Below the pieces are notes generated by a model. The model ran no database searches. It was not told the origin of the DNA and worked only from the letters and a program-made list of their open reading frames with translations. Below, one piece after another: positions 11,310 through 24,822 of a DNA stretch of 64,000 bases. A program made the translations under genes and the position numbers. Source of the stretch: Armillaria gallica (taxonomy: Eukaryota; Basidiomycota; Agaricomycetes; Agaricales; Physalacriaceae); assembly GCA_037576215.1 (NCBI GenBank), contig JBANDB010000010.1, positions 1,922,001 through 1,986,000 of the forward strand, given 5' to 3'. Numbering within the stretch: the first letter of the stretch is position 1; each line of letters begins with the position of its first letter.

Positions 11310-12428
11310 GTCATCTTTGCCGTCTTCGTCGACGTGTACTCATCTTTCTCACAGGGAATAGATTCACCTGTTGGTATTAATTTATAGAGTCACCTAGATA
11401 CGTCTATATATCTGCCATTATTTCTTGCACGTCCATCCGGTCACAGCGCATCAAGGAAACTACCAAGACTTGATTGTAAAGTCAAATCCCACATGGCTTT
11501 CCTCGCGAATACCATCTTGATGAACTCAGCCCCCACCCTTCATAACACGCACCCGCCATTCGTCCTGAGCTCTGCCCTTTCAATGAGCCCGGGATAGAAA
11601 AAGGAGGTTGATGTTCTATCTTATACTATTATCCACCCCCATGACCGGAGCGCCTACCTCCTAATATAAATTTTCGTTAGGCGAGTGTCCTGCAGTTACT
11701 TATACTCCATGGTGACTAGACCCTGCCCAACACCCGAACATAAGCAGCACTCGCGTCAACCCTCCCCCCTCTCTTTGTATCTTCCTGGTAGAGCGCCAAT
11801 ACAGCCGCGGAAGAGGGAGAATGTTCTCTTCAACAGAGGAAGAGCCGACGAGGACCTCCCTCAACATCTCAATCTTGTCGAGACGTCCATGGTGTCTTGC
11901 AACGCGGCGTCAGAGACTCGGGCTTCGCATCGTCACTTGTGCCTGTTTTCGACGAGTCTTTTTCTAGAGCCCTCTGCGCGTCCGCGATGCGAGAGCTGGA
12001 CCCAGTCTGAAGCAAGCGCCTGCCAATAACTTTGGGCCTCAACAGCAGGTACGCGATGTTAATTTGCCGGGTAGCTGCTTTCCGCGTCAAGTATTGATCC
12101 GGAGGGCTTTTTCAAAATGACCGGTCACATCAGCACAAAACCCATGCAGTCGCAGGGGTCCATCATAGCTCTCGACGTCCAACTGTCTCCTAATATTTTT
12201 TATCGTACTATTACAATGCAAGAGAAAGACGACAAGGATTGAATCCATACTCTTAGCCTCTTGAAAAACACGTCCTTTCGCGTCTCCTCCCAATCGCGGC
12301 CTGCCCCTCCTCCATCTTGGCACCACGTTGGCCCTCGTGAAAAAAGCACGAAGTAAGTGGGGCAGCGGATCGGGATACCTTTCCCTTCTGCGACACAAAA
12401 TCTATTTGCGTTCGCCCAGCGCCGTTCG
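11310..12428. other. Intergenic with possible decayed minus-strand gene
   Basis: No intact gene. On the minus strand, discontinuous frames read as protein-like segments, such as RLDKIEMLREVLVGSSSVEE around 11.85 kb and QLDVESYDGPLRLHGFCADV around 12.15 kb. They are separated by stops and frame changes. This could be an old gene, but I do not recognise it. It ends next to the hAT-type MITE. Confidence 0.3.
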
Positions 12429-12833
12429 CTGTTGAGTAGGGTAGCGCACGAAACCTAGGTTTCGTTACACTTGGGTTTATTACCGGTAACTTACCGGGAG
12501 GGGTTTTCCGTCGAGGTAGCTTACACATCATGTGACTGCCTGGTAAGCATAAAAATTCAATACAATTACATGTATATTCCGCATACGTGCAGGAGTGAAT
12601 ATGCAATGTGTCCAGATAACTTACAGCATCCTTGACAAAGAAAATGTCCTAAAACACGAACATGGAAGTCCTGAAAAGATAATTTGCAGTTGCCGCGTGT
12701 CCATCATGTGATTGCGCACGTGATAGGTAAGTAACGGTAAATTACCGTATCAAAACAGCCCCCTTGGGGAGGGGTCGGTAACAAACGGTAAGTTACCCCC
12801 CCTGGAGGTTTCGTGCGCAACCCTACTGTTGAG
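12429..12833. mobile_element. hAT-type MITE, 389 bp, with 8-bp target site duplication
   Basis: Element 12437-12825. The left end TAGGGTAGCGCACGAAACCT and the reverse complement of the right end, TAGGGTTGCGCACGAAACCT, match at 19 of 20 positions. It is flanked by a perfect 8-bp direct repeat CTGTTGAG (12429-12436 and 12826-12833). Eight-bp duplications and TA(G)GGG-type ends are typical of the hAT superfamily. Inside are repeated subterminal motifs built on GGTAACTTACCG and GGTAAGTAACGGTAAATTACC, as expected for transposase-binding sites. There is no coding capacity, so it is non-autonomous. The perfect duplication suggests recent insertion. Confidence 0.93.
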
Positions 12834-12902
12834 CCGCGAGCGTCGTTGAATTTTGAAGGAACAAAAAAAAGAAAACCATAGACTACGCCACCTAAACATT
12901 AT

Positions 12903-12999
12903 TTCGGATACGGGGAATCGAACCCCGAGCTGCCGCGTATCAAATATCGTTCATGCGCGTTATGAGAGGCGGCAATGTTAGCCGTTACACCATATCCGA
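12903..12999 (-). tRNA. tRNA-Glu (CTC) with intron
   Basis: 97-nt gene. Acceptor stem TCGGATA/TATCCGA, D-arm GTGTAACGGCTAACA, anticodon stem GCCGC/GCGGC with CT-CTC-A (Glu, reads GAG), intron of about 25 nt after position 37, and a perfect T-arm. It looks functional. It sits 70 bp from the hAT-type MITE and directly before the segment duplicated in inverted orientation at 6.0-6.2 kb. Confidence 0.93.
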
Positions 13000-13009
13000 A
13001 CAAACGATC

Positions 13010-13170
13010 GAGTCTTTTCCTTGTCCCAAAAGGACACGCTAATCCTTCCATACCAGTGGAAATGTATTGGCAACTTCCACATTCACGTTTGATCATATCA
13101 AAGGTTTCGAGCCGCTGAGAGAGAGAGAAAGCTAAGTTGGCACACCTCTATTCCACACATGAGCATATCT
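13010..13170 (+). repeat. Repeat copy (inverted partner of 6000-6180)
   Basis: The stretch with GGACACGCTAATCCTT, GGCAACTTCCACATTCACG and GGTTTCGAGCCGCTGAG nearly equals the reverse complement of 6000-6180. With the HNH remnant downstream it makes up the larger arm of an inverted duplication bounding 6-14 kb. Confidence 0.85.
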
Positions 13171-13429
13171 CCAAGAAAAAAACGGCAAGCGGTAAGTAGA
13201 TATTTATCCGTGCTTTTGTTTCTGCGGCCATGAGGGAGACAACCTGAGTCTCTACCTCCCTCTCACTGCGTTCCCGCCCCTCTCGACACTTACTCCGCCT
13301 TTACAACGAGCTGCGAAAGAGTGAAAAATGCCTTTCTCATCAGCTCCGAATTGGCGGGGGCCAGAAGAGTTTGCCGTCCCCTTATCACAAGGGAGTGTGA
13401 CCTAGCGAAAGGGTGTGGGGAGATCTGCC

Positions 13430-14075
13430 ACGCTTGTCGAGACGACCATGTCGCTTTCGCATCGTTGTTGTCTCCAGCTCTCGATGGAACGATTCCCGCT
13501 CAGAACGTCTCGACCAACCCAGTACAATACGATAAAACGAGGGTCCGAGCTCAAAGAAGGCGAGAGTGATTGTTACTTGGAGTTCACAGGACGTCTCGAC
13601 TAATTTGCTGAACGACTCTGTCAGTCATTGTCTCTGAGAGCTCAAAGCCAGAAAGAAGGTGGTGATAGTTAGAGGTTAATATATTGATTTTTTATTATTT
13701 TATTTATTACTTAAATAAATTAACACGACGTAAACTTCCTCAAGTTCTACGGCCATGTCTGTTAGAGGAGCCGAAGCTTGCTGCTACTACTTTCACTTTG
13801 CTTTTCTGACAGCGACGTCCCAGTCGAGGAAAAATCTGGCACTGAAGAGAAGAATTAGCGAATTGATAGGCATCCATAGACGAATCAAAACTGCTCGACC
13901 GACTCTCTTGTCGTTATCTCACGAGGTCTCGTTCAGACCTGTGACTATGCTCTCCTGGCATGGCTCTCCGTCTCATTTGTCATACTGGATCGTACGCCTA
14001 GTGACTCCGGCCTGCGATAACTTAGCTCGGTTATATGCAGTTACAAGGCGCTCGGGCACCTGGGATTAGTGTGGA
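13430..14075 (+). pseudogene. Degenerate copy of the HNH-like gene and its promoter
   Basis: Co-linear with 20370-21080. Matching parts include the upstream TCTCGACTAATTTGCTGAA and GAGCTCAAAGCCAGAAAG, an AT-rich stretch, the start region (ATG TCT GT.. at 13755), and the part coding residues 60-120 of the intact protein. The coding part has deletions and frame changes, and everything after the first exon, including the HNH domain, is missing. Expression into a working nuclease is therefore impossible. Confidence 0.85.
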
Positions 14076-14079
14076 ACAT

Positions 14080-14850
14080 CTCAGCTGTGCTCACACCGCG
14101 CTTTTCCAATTCTCGTGTACCGGATTTTTTGCCTTGCTGCTGTATCGGAGTGCGTACCAATATCGCTTGACGTCCAGTATACTCGGAGGAGTAGTCAAGC
14201 ACCGGTTTCCCACCCTGCGCTTTTGTACTTGTAAGTTTTCGGTGTTCTCGTATCGGTCGTTCCCGAAAGGTAGTTCCCGAGGTAAAGTATCCCTGTGCTT
14301 TGATTAACGTTTTTCTATATCTTTGTAGTCCTTTCTCATGACTGGAACGTGATATCATCGGACTATCCTTCCTGGCACGATAGCGCCGACATCAGTACGT
14401 TCCCCCCGTTGAAGTGACGCATAGAGAGTTTCAAAAGCACCTGGAAATGCCGCACTAGCATCTGTCATCATGAGGAGCATTGTCAGTGCCGATAAGCTTG
14501 GGGACCCATGTTGTCTCCTTTTCTGCAACCAGTCTCCCAGCACTACGACAAGACGCCTCTCGAGTTTTTTCTTGACGATAGAGAGGGCGTTACTTCTGGT
14601 GTCAAGAACTTGAAGGTTGATGACTAACGGCAAGGAGACTCGCCATCAAAGCATACACGTGAGTAGTATGTTCCATGATTTGAAATTCGGATCCTTGCCG
14701 TCATTTTGCTGCTTTCATTTCGTGTACTCATTACGGTAACATGAACACTATTTAAGTCGTATACCAAAGTTACGTTTTGCGGCGACGTCATGGGTGATTG
14801 GCTTCGAAGAGTAAGTCAGTCAGCAAGTAAGCAGGAGGGAAATTGCTAAA
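14080..14850. other. Intergenic, possible small ORF on minus strand
   Basis: A minus-strand frame at 14633-14355 (92 codons) begins MPLVINLQVLDTRSNALSIV and reads plausibly as protein, with a helical, Leu-rich character. No family is recognised, and no splice partners were found. The rest is non-coding upstream of the HET gene. Confidence 0.3.
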
Positions 14851-17530
<2,680 letters not shown>

Positions 17531-18277
17531 CCGGTGCCTATACAGAGGTCAGTAGTTCATTGTTGGGAGAGGAAAGGGTGCGTACCATGATGGAAAAGTA
17601 CAAGTTGCCGTCGCGTCATGAAAGGGCCTCGTGAACCTTGAGGCGCCCATCGACAGTCGTACATTTTCCACTTTGATCAACTCTTCGTCGTACATGATAG
17701 AGAAGATTCGGTGAGACGTTTTGGTTTATTGGGGTGAACCTGTGATGTCTCGAAGCAGAATAGAGACTCGGAAAAGCACGAATTCAAAGGAAAAGAACAG
17801 CGGCTGCTGCAGCCACCGCTACACGTGAGTGTCACGTACTGGAGACTCGCATTTGAATTTCAAATTATCTTCCAACGCGTCCATGACGCGTTGTCGTTAC
17901 TTATCGATATGTTTCCGGCATGTCAATACAATCTTACTGTTGACTCGTATCGCGTTACTTGTAGAGCACCATTGATACTGGTAAAGCAGGAAAAAGCAAA
18001 TATGAGAATCAAGTATCTGATTGTGCTTCCCATACAAAAACAGAATGTACAATGCCAGCAACCTGATGATAAACAAATCACACTGAAATATGGTTTCTCC
18101 CATAAGCTTTGAATTATGACGTATCAAACTGGATGTACAAGCGTGCTCGCTGCTCAGCATTTGTGGTTTCAGACGACAAGACCAAGAACGAATCCGATAT
18201 ACCGTCGTTATTGTCAAAGCATAGTAAACAGATACGTCTAAACCAGCATTTAAATGGAATTACAGAAAACTACGGCA
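17531..18277. other. Intergenic; start of duplicated segment
   Basis: No gene recognised. From about 18100 the sequence is co-linear with 25270 onward (for example AAGACCAAGAAC and ACGTCTAAACCA versus ACGTCCAAACCA), the left edge of the segment shared by the two secreted-protein loci. Confidence 0.5.
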
Positions 18278-18788
18278 TTAAACGAAGTTGACTGTTTGGG
18301 TCCACACATCAATTGCATAGTTTAAGTGCTTGACAAACGGATATAAATCACAGGCACTACCCAGGGAAAAAAATTCACTTACCGAATACGCAAGGTAGGT
18401 CTCAAGAATCACCACGTCGTATGCTCCCGTTATGTTGACTCCATAGAAATATTGCGGTAGCAGCTCAGCAGAGTACGTCACGATGCCCGCATCAGGAGAG
18501 ACGAGGCCCTGAACCAACGTCACCCCGCTGAGGGTACTGGCGAACGGGCTCTGCGCGAGGAGGACGGTGATGTTCACAGAGTTTTCTTCAAAGTACTTCC
18601 CGGAAGTCCACGTGAGATTGAAAGGCTGAATAAAGTCAGACTAGGAAGACGGCAGCACTGGAAGGGAGGATGTTTACCTCGGTGGAAGAGAGTGTTTCGC
18701 CAGGAGTGGGAGAGATGAAGACTCCAGCAGAAACCAATGCAGAGAGTACGAGTGCAGAAAGGATGTAGAGAGGGAAGGAGAACTTCAT
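18278..18788 (-). CDS. Small secreted protein, unknown family
   Basis: Two exons, 18788-18678 and 18640-18278, 157 aa. A signal peptide MKFSFPLYILSALVLSALVSA with predicted cleavage after SA leads into GVFISPTPGETLSSTE. The second exon shows an Ig- or beta-sandwich-like pattern: FNLTWTSGKYFEENSVNITV, a Gly-Asp turn VSPDAGIVTYSAELLP, and YDVVILETYLAY. This architecture resembles secreted Kre9/KNH-like or similar single-domain proteins of Agaricomycetes, but the assignment is weak. N-glycosylation sites NLT and NIT are present. The 37-nt intron is unusually short but keeps the frame. GTAAGTGA near codon 127 (right after YLAY) could be a further donor, so the last 30 residues are uncertain. The duplicate at 25495 is broken. 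Confidence 0.7.
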
Positions 18789-18826
18789 TGTTGTAGAAAC
18801 TGGAGGATTAGGACTAACACACAGGA

Positions 18827-18834
18827 CTTATATA
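18827..18834 (-). promoter_or_regulatory. TATA box of the secreted-protein gene
   Basis: TATATAAG on the minus strand, about 38 bp upstream of the ATG at 18788, within CATATGCATATATAAGTCC. The duplicate locus has AAATATAAG in the same place. The spacing to the ATG implies a very short 5' leader. Confidence 0.55.
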
Positions 18835-19720
18835 TGCATATGAGGCTCCACACTGCGGGTTGTTGAGACCGCCAGGAGAAACGGAATTTACCTCAGGCCA
18901 GGATAAACAAGATGTCAGATGACTGAGGCCCCCGACCGTGGTGTCCGGAATCATGAAAGAGAAACTCCTAACATCCAGGCCCGAGCGTCACGGATTTTTC
19001 TTGACGCGAAGGCATTGAGGTATGCAGGTGCCATCGATGTATGATTACATTGGGATCAAAGATTATCCAATTCAAGTTCGTTTGATGGCCGAATGTTGAA
19101 CGTAACCTTCGTAACGGAGGGTCAAAAATGGGCCAGCACCTGGAACGAGATCGAGTGCGTCGAGCTGGCGCCTTAAGCTGAACGAGCCATACATTTTTTA
19201 TCTGGAAGAGAAATATTCCAGATGAAAGCCAAAGTTTACTGGTGTTAGTCGGTAGAAATGTAAGAGATACCTGCAAGAGGGAACGGCTGTCAACCGATCA
19301 AAGGGATTGGCGAGTAGAACGGGAATGTCTTGTTTTGGAAGGGAACATAGGGTAATGAAACACACGTCAATTGCATTTGGGGACGCACAGTCGAAAGAGC
19401 CGGGGCGTCCTTTTGTCTTGGCAATACTACATCTTCAGGGTAAACTTGCATTTCGACAGAGTCGCGGTTGTAGTACCGTGGATGAGAAGTACTGAATTTT
19501 GATGGAGTAAACCAAGAAAAGCGGAAGGAACAGCGCACATTTGTACCGCGACAAGCCTGGTAAGAACGAGATCCCCAAAAAAAATCATAGAATCGAGAAT
19601 GCAAGATTGGTCATATGTACTGTCTGCAATAGAGACAAACTTATATCAGTGGTACGATTTGTAGACTGGACATAGTACGACGCACCTTCTCCGGCATTTC
19701 GTAGCACTTAGATCCAAGCT

Positions 19721-20646
19721 GAAGCTTCATCCTTTCTCTAAACGTTGCCTCCCTTGCGAGGTGCAGTTCCAGCAACCCGGTCTTCTTTTGAAAAAAGAGT
19801 CATCACTGCGATAAAGGAGAGCCAGAAAGCCAGAGGATTGAAGCGGTAAGCCAAGCGACCGCGAGAAGGTGCCTTCAAAGTATGATCGGATTCTACATCA
19901 GTAAGATCGAATTCAAGGCCGCCCGACTGCCAAACGTTGGACTAATGTGCAATGAGGAGTGTCAAAATGATACCAATATCTCGAGGCATACGTAGCGTTC
20001 GCTTGATCCGTTTACACCGTCTAAGTCGATTACTTGGGATCCACTCAGAGCTTCAAGTATAGAGCCGGATACACCAGCTGTGTCTTACAAGCCAAAAGTT
20101 AACAGTCAGTCGGTACTAGAAGATCTAGCTCCGAGCCCGCATCGTATCGAACAGGGCAAGCCCGGCTTAACTGGCCTCGCAGATGTCGAAGGGCGGAAGA
20201 AAACAGCAGACGAGGCAAACAACAAAACTTGAACTGAGGTCCTGCGCACTAAGTACCCAGATGGAATGCACCGGTAAGCATCTACACGTGGATGTGGCGA
20301 GTTCAACGTTCAACACTCGTCGCTGGCTACATATCTCAATTGTCCATGGGACCTCGGCGTCAGAAACGAGTCGCCTGTTGCCTCCAACTCTTGATAGAAC
20401 GGTTCCCCACTCAGAAAGTCTCGACTAGCTTGCTGAATGGGTCATTATCTCTGAAAGAAGGAATGTGAGGAGTAGGCATTCGAAAAACCACGGAGACTTA
20501 GAGCTCAAAGCCAGAAAGCAAAGGCGGTGGTGATGGTTCGTTCGAAGTTCAGAGTAAATATTTTATCATTTGTTTTATTATTTAATAATTTATTACTCAT
20601 ATAAATTAAGCTTACAAAGGCATAAACTTCTTCAAGCTCTACGACC
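19721..20646. other. Intergenic; HNH gene upstream region
   Basis: No gene supported. 20370-20646 is the upstream region shared with 13430-13754, including an AT-rich stretch (20560-20610) just before the HNH-like start codon. GCTTGATCCG and TTACACCGTC near 19995 recur near 26255, a fragment of the 18/25 kb duplication. Confidence 0.5.
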
Positions 20647-21951
20647 ATGTCTGTGTCTCCTATTAGAGAGGCCGAAACTTGCGACTACTACTTCCAATTC
20701 ACTTCTGACAGTGATGTCCCGGTCGAGGCGAATTTCGGGACTGAAGACAAGAATCAGCGAATTGATAGGCAGCAAATCCCATTCATGGAGGAAGTCGCTC
20801 GAATCATGGACAATCCAAACTACTCAACCGACTATCTAGCCGCTAACGCACGAGGTCTCGTTCAGAACTGCGACTATGCTCTCCCGACATGGCTCTCTGT
20901 CTTGGATGGAAGTCTCCTTTCTGTATTATCTGCCATGCTGGATTGTGCGCCTAGTGACTGTGGCCTGCGATATGTTAGCTCTGCTATATGTGCTTGCGAG
21001 TCTGACGGTGCGCTCGGGCAACTGGGATTGGTGTGGTTCGCACATTTTCTGTGGCCTTGTCAGTGACTCGTACTACGACATTGTAAGTATCTAGCTGATT
21101 TTACGCTTAATAGTTAAGGCTCTCAACTGGTACGAGGATCGTGAAGCCCGGAAGAAGGAATGTCCTCCGTCGTGCGAGGTTCTTCGAGAGCAGGTTCGCC
21201 ACTTAATGCCTTACATCCCGACATACCTCATTTCCTCTCATTAGGTGCTCCTCCGACAGGATTATCAGTGTGCGATATCTGGCATTGGGGAAATTGGACA
21301 CAAGAAAGTACCCATGTGCCATCTGCGAATCAGTCGTATTCTGCATAGCCCGATCGTGGGCTCCGAGAAGGTGATGTTGATTTATGATGACTGTTCGCCC
21401 GAGTTGGGGGTCCTGACGTACAAGAGACAGACTGATTTCTTCGGGACGATGACACGAGAGATTATCAAGAATTACATCGACCCGACGGTGAACCTAGATG
21501 CTCTGGTAGATGGGTCCCATAATGCCATTGCCTCGCAGCATGACATGGGTATGTTCTTCAACAATTTCTTGTTCTCGCTCAAGCCGACGACGGTGAGTGC
21601 AGCAGTGGCGTCATTTTCCTTTCTACCACTAAACCATTGTGATAGAACCCCAATGAATACACCGCGGAGACGTATGGAGAACATGTATGGCTCGTGCCCA
21701 TAAAGAACCGCATCGTTTTTGAGGGAGATATGCCGCCCGACCCAGGATACCTCCACCTGCATGCATGCGTGGCAGACGTGCTCCAACGGAGTGGTGCGGG
21801 GAAGGTCATTGATAAGATTCTCCAGTGTCTCCCCGAACAGAAGTGTCCGGCGGATATAGTTGATCTCCAGCGGGTTTTGGACATCCTTGAACTTCGGTAT
21901 TCACTGGTTGCAGCCTTTAAATTACCTGTGTGCCGCGATGTTCTTTTTTAA
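20647..21951 (+). CDS. HNH endonuclease-domain protein, Agaricomycete type
   Basis: Four exons, 20647-21058, 21114-21193, 21245-21592 and 21646-21951, 381 aa. The N-terminal half (residues 1-160) is acidic and of unknown fold. From residue 164 the pattern QVLLRQDYQCAISG, then a Cys-His pair in PMCHLRISRIL, then NAIASQHDMGMFFNNFLFSL, follows the fungal HNH_2 layout (RDGYxCxxTG...CHIIP...N...H...F). The His of the CH pair is kept, but the usual IIP is LRIS and the third motif is modified, so catalysis is doubtful. These proteins are numerous in mushroom genomes; nuclease activity is rarely tested and no role is established. Intron phases and lengths (51-55 nt) fit. Two degenerate relatives lie at 5.9 and 13.4-14.1 kb, marking an active duplication history. 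Confidence 0.82.
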
Positions 21952-21959
21952 TCCCGCCC

Positions 21960-22125
21960 TCTTGCAGCGCTTTTGTTGTCACGTAGTAGTCATTTCTTAA
22001 AAGAGAATCAAAATGTGAATTGGTTCAAGATTTCTTTCTTTCCTTGACACCGCCATAATACTTAGTACAGTACGCGTAAGGATACCCATTTTTTTGCCGA
22101 TTCTTTGTATACATTGGATCTAGAT
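21960..22125. other. Short intergenic between convergent genes
   Basis: About 170 bp separates the HNH-like stop (21951) and the convergent F-box stop (22126). Nothing else is seen. Confidence 0.5.
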
Positions 22126-23643
22126 CTACAAGAAAGATATCTGAACCTGTGAACCCAAGTGTTTCTTGCGCGCCGAGATATAAGATTTCACTCTTGCAAG
22201 CGAAACCTCCTCACTTTTCCCCTTCAACTCCACGTTCTTCAACAACTGGCAGTTATTGTTCCCACATCTAGAAAGACGGCTGCGCAACTCCAGCATGCGT
22301 AGCAGACGCTGTGGCTGGAAACTTTCATCAATCTCCATCGAAAGGGATTGGAGCGACGGAAGGAGGACAGGTTGACCTTCCTTAACGACACTGAGCTTGT
22401 CAAGGATAGACACATGATTATTGGCATATCCCGGTCCTGGGGCAACATTTGAGGCCCACCTCAGCGAAAGACGCTTCAAGCGAGGCACTGTGTTGAGAAT
22501 GGGACTCAAATGACCACCTAAGGGAACCGGATCGCGGATATACAACTCCTCGAGTGTACTCCCCGAGCGACGCAGGAAGGCGACAACTTTGGAAACAGAA
22601 CAAAGAGTGATGCCAAATTTCTCTAGCTGTGTCAATGTTAAATGATCGATAAATTTCGATGCGCACCAGGCGACATCAAGCAAACGAAGCCTGGTATGCA
22701 CGATCAGGGTGGCCGGGAGAAAGTGTGAAGGGATGTCCAGCCCCAGAGAAAGTGTTGTAAGATTCGGAGCGGATTGTAGAAGTCGAAATGGATTGCTCTT
22801 CACTGTGCCCCCAGCGTGAAATTGGCGCAGCTAGGGCCGGGCCAGGACATGTTCTGCATCTACGCCATCCCAGATCTCCTCAGGAAGAAGTTCCTGTTGG
22901 CAAGGAGCAGCGGTTTCTTCGACCGCCTCGGTATCACGGACGTCACCCGGCGTAGTCATAGGCGCACGCTTGTAAGGAGCCTCTTCCCATATAAAAATCT
23001 CCCATCGGTGGCATTGAGATACAATCAACAGGGCCATAGCCTCGTAGCGCAGAACAGTCGCGTCGCCCCCGACTTCACCGTAGATCCGTAAAGGAAGATC
23101 TCCCGATCGATCCAACCAAAGCTTCAACGTTGAAACTGGTGGTTCACAGCATGCGGCGGCGTCGATTTCATTGAAATTGAACTCGGACCAAAGCTGGCTC
23201 AGAGAGAGTGCAACGGTGCGCCAAAGACGGGACACACGACAGTAGCTCCAGGGCCCTAGGCGAGTGTTGTGGACTCGATGGTAGAACCTCCAGTCGTCCC
23301 ATGATAGAGTGTGAAGAAATATCTCGCTAATGATCTCGGGTGGCAGCCGTCGAACCGCAGCCAGGACAGGTCGGTGGTGCCTGATGAAGTTGTACACCTC
23401 GCGCAATGCCGAATACTTTTCCTCCGTCGCCTGCGAACAGTCATTGTCATGCCAGGCTATGATAAGCCTTTCCATTTCGTCGTTGTCCAATGCGAGTTGA
23501 TGTCTCAAGCCCTCCATCGTAGTCTGGGCTTCCTCGAGCAAGTGTCCAATCTCTTCAGACTCGCAGTCGAGGGGACTGTAGTTGGAAGCCGTGAGGTGCA
23601 GATAGGTTTGAGAGAATTTGTGAAATTTGGAGGGAGTGATCAT
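22126..23643 (-). pseudogene. F-box/LRR gene interrupted by one in-frame TAG
   Basis: Starting at ATG 23643, an open frame runs 270 codons, meets TAG, and continues in the same frame for 235 codons to a TAA at 22126. The N-terminal part has a coiled-coil (residues 30-80) and an F-box (VLAAVRRLPPEIISEIFLHT) followed by GPWSYCRVSRLWRTVALSLS. The second part is leucine-rich. Around the stop the reading VLARP-*-LRQFHAGG fits a continuous leucine-rich repeat, so a point nonsense change is the simplest view. An intron is possible instead: GTGACG inside TACGCCGGGTGACGTC to the CCCTAG at the stop would remove about 130 nt, but the frame and the loss of sequence need checking. The usual role would be an SCF substrate receptor. 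Confidence 0.7.
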
Positions 23644-23649
23644 GTTGGT

Positions 23650-24822
23650 TGGAGGGTGTCAAGTGTCGTAGCGATAGAGAAATGAGGAAGCCTGAATTTT
23701 GTGGGAAATTTGTATGTAGTTCTGCGTGCACAGCTAAATAGGGAACTTTCTTCGAGCCATTGTAAGCTAAAGGAACAATAGATCTCACCATTGATATTAC
23801 ATGCCAGCAGAAAATTACGACCAATTGTTGTAGATCTAGAGGGCGCATGTCTCGCTCGACACCACCATATCTCCTCTACTATGACTGCGCGAAGGGTGGA
23901 GAAAATCTAGTTCAGCGCCCAATATCTACAGCGCTAGCGCGTGCTCCGCTCGCCTGTCTCTTTGGTTGGCCTAGTCGAAGAGGAAACCATCAAGCAAGTC
24001 ATTAGGTGAAGATGCCAGCGGACGTTGGTGGCTCCTTGCATTCTCATTGAGCCATATGAAGATACATATTATCGCCGTGTTTCAACTGCCTCCCCAAGTG
24101 CCCGAGGATGTACCGACTTACCGATGAGCCGACAGAAATCAACGGACTGACACGCTCTAGTAGATTTGTGTCCTTTAGGAACGTACGCCAGTACGACACG
24201 AGCCGACAATGGAAAAGAGCCGCCCAGTGTATCAGTACTGTAAATCACGACACGTCGAGGTCGAGAGCATCAATTGGCATGTACACGTGGATGTGGCGGT
24301 GCCGAAGTGTGTGTGCATTTGTCAACTGCCGCCTTCGCAGTTCGCACTTGTACTTCTTGCACAGCTGGACAAGTCGTTATCTGCCTGGATTCTGGTGCAC
24401 GCTAAGCGTTTCAATATACCATGAGGCGGCTTTTCGGGTCAATGTGTTGTCGCAGCTGCTGACTTCAAGCTTGTGGTGTACCTGCTGCGGTTCCTTGGCT
24501 GTTGAACTCCTGGCGCCTGTCGTGCGCAGCACCCTTCCAAGTTCCCTGCTAGATATTCACTTGTGATCCGCGCGCAGCTCACTATTAGTATCACGGCTAT
24601 TCTTTTTGTGACTCGTGCTGAAGTGCTCTTTGGCGGTAGGGGGCGCAGCACAATATCGCAGCATCACTGTACTATGACTCGTTTCTCCGCTCCATCAAGG
24701 CGCGTATGGCTGTCTATAAAAGTATTTTGTGCTGTGCATCTCAAACTCAGAGAATTATCTCTACAACATATACAAGTGAGCGACATTACAAACAGCGCTA
24801 TACTTCTTCGTCGCTCTCAATC
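23650..24822. other. Intergenic, nothing recognised
   Basis: No coding family seen. ATGTACACGTGGATGTGGCG at about 24279 resembles 20280-20297, a small dispersed repeat. The 3' end holds the TATA region of the next gene. Confidence 0.45.
24715..24720 (+). promoter_or_regulatory. TATA box of small gene
   Basis: TATAAA in GGCTGTCTATAAAAG, about 103 bp upstream of the ATG at 24823. It is followed by a pyrimidine/A-rich leader and a Kozak-like TCAATCATGAC. Confidence 0.5.

Larger units (their letters stand above)
18100..19720. repeat. Segmental duplication, copy 1
   Basis: Direct, diverged duplicate of 25270-26660. Shared blocks include the whole secreted-protein gene, its TATA region, CAGGTGCCATCGATG (about 19024 and 26142), AGAGATACCTG (about 19262 and 26342), ACTACATCTTCAG (about 19426 and 26470) and TACGACGCACCTTCTC (about 19675 and 26615). 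Copy 1 is longer because of small insertions. Confidence 0.8.

Noticed and set aside
18360..18390. GTAAGTGA...GGGTAG as a 26-nt intron in the secreted-protein gene
   Set aside because: Too short to splice. The frame is open without it in copy 1, so it was left unspliced and the uncertainty was noted.
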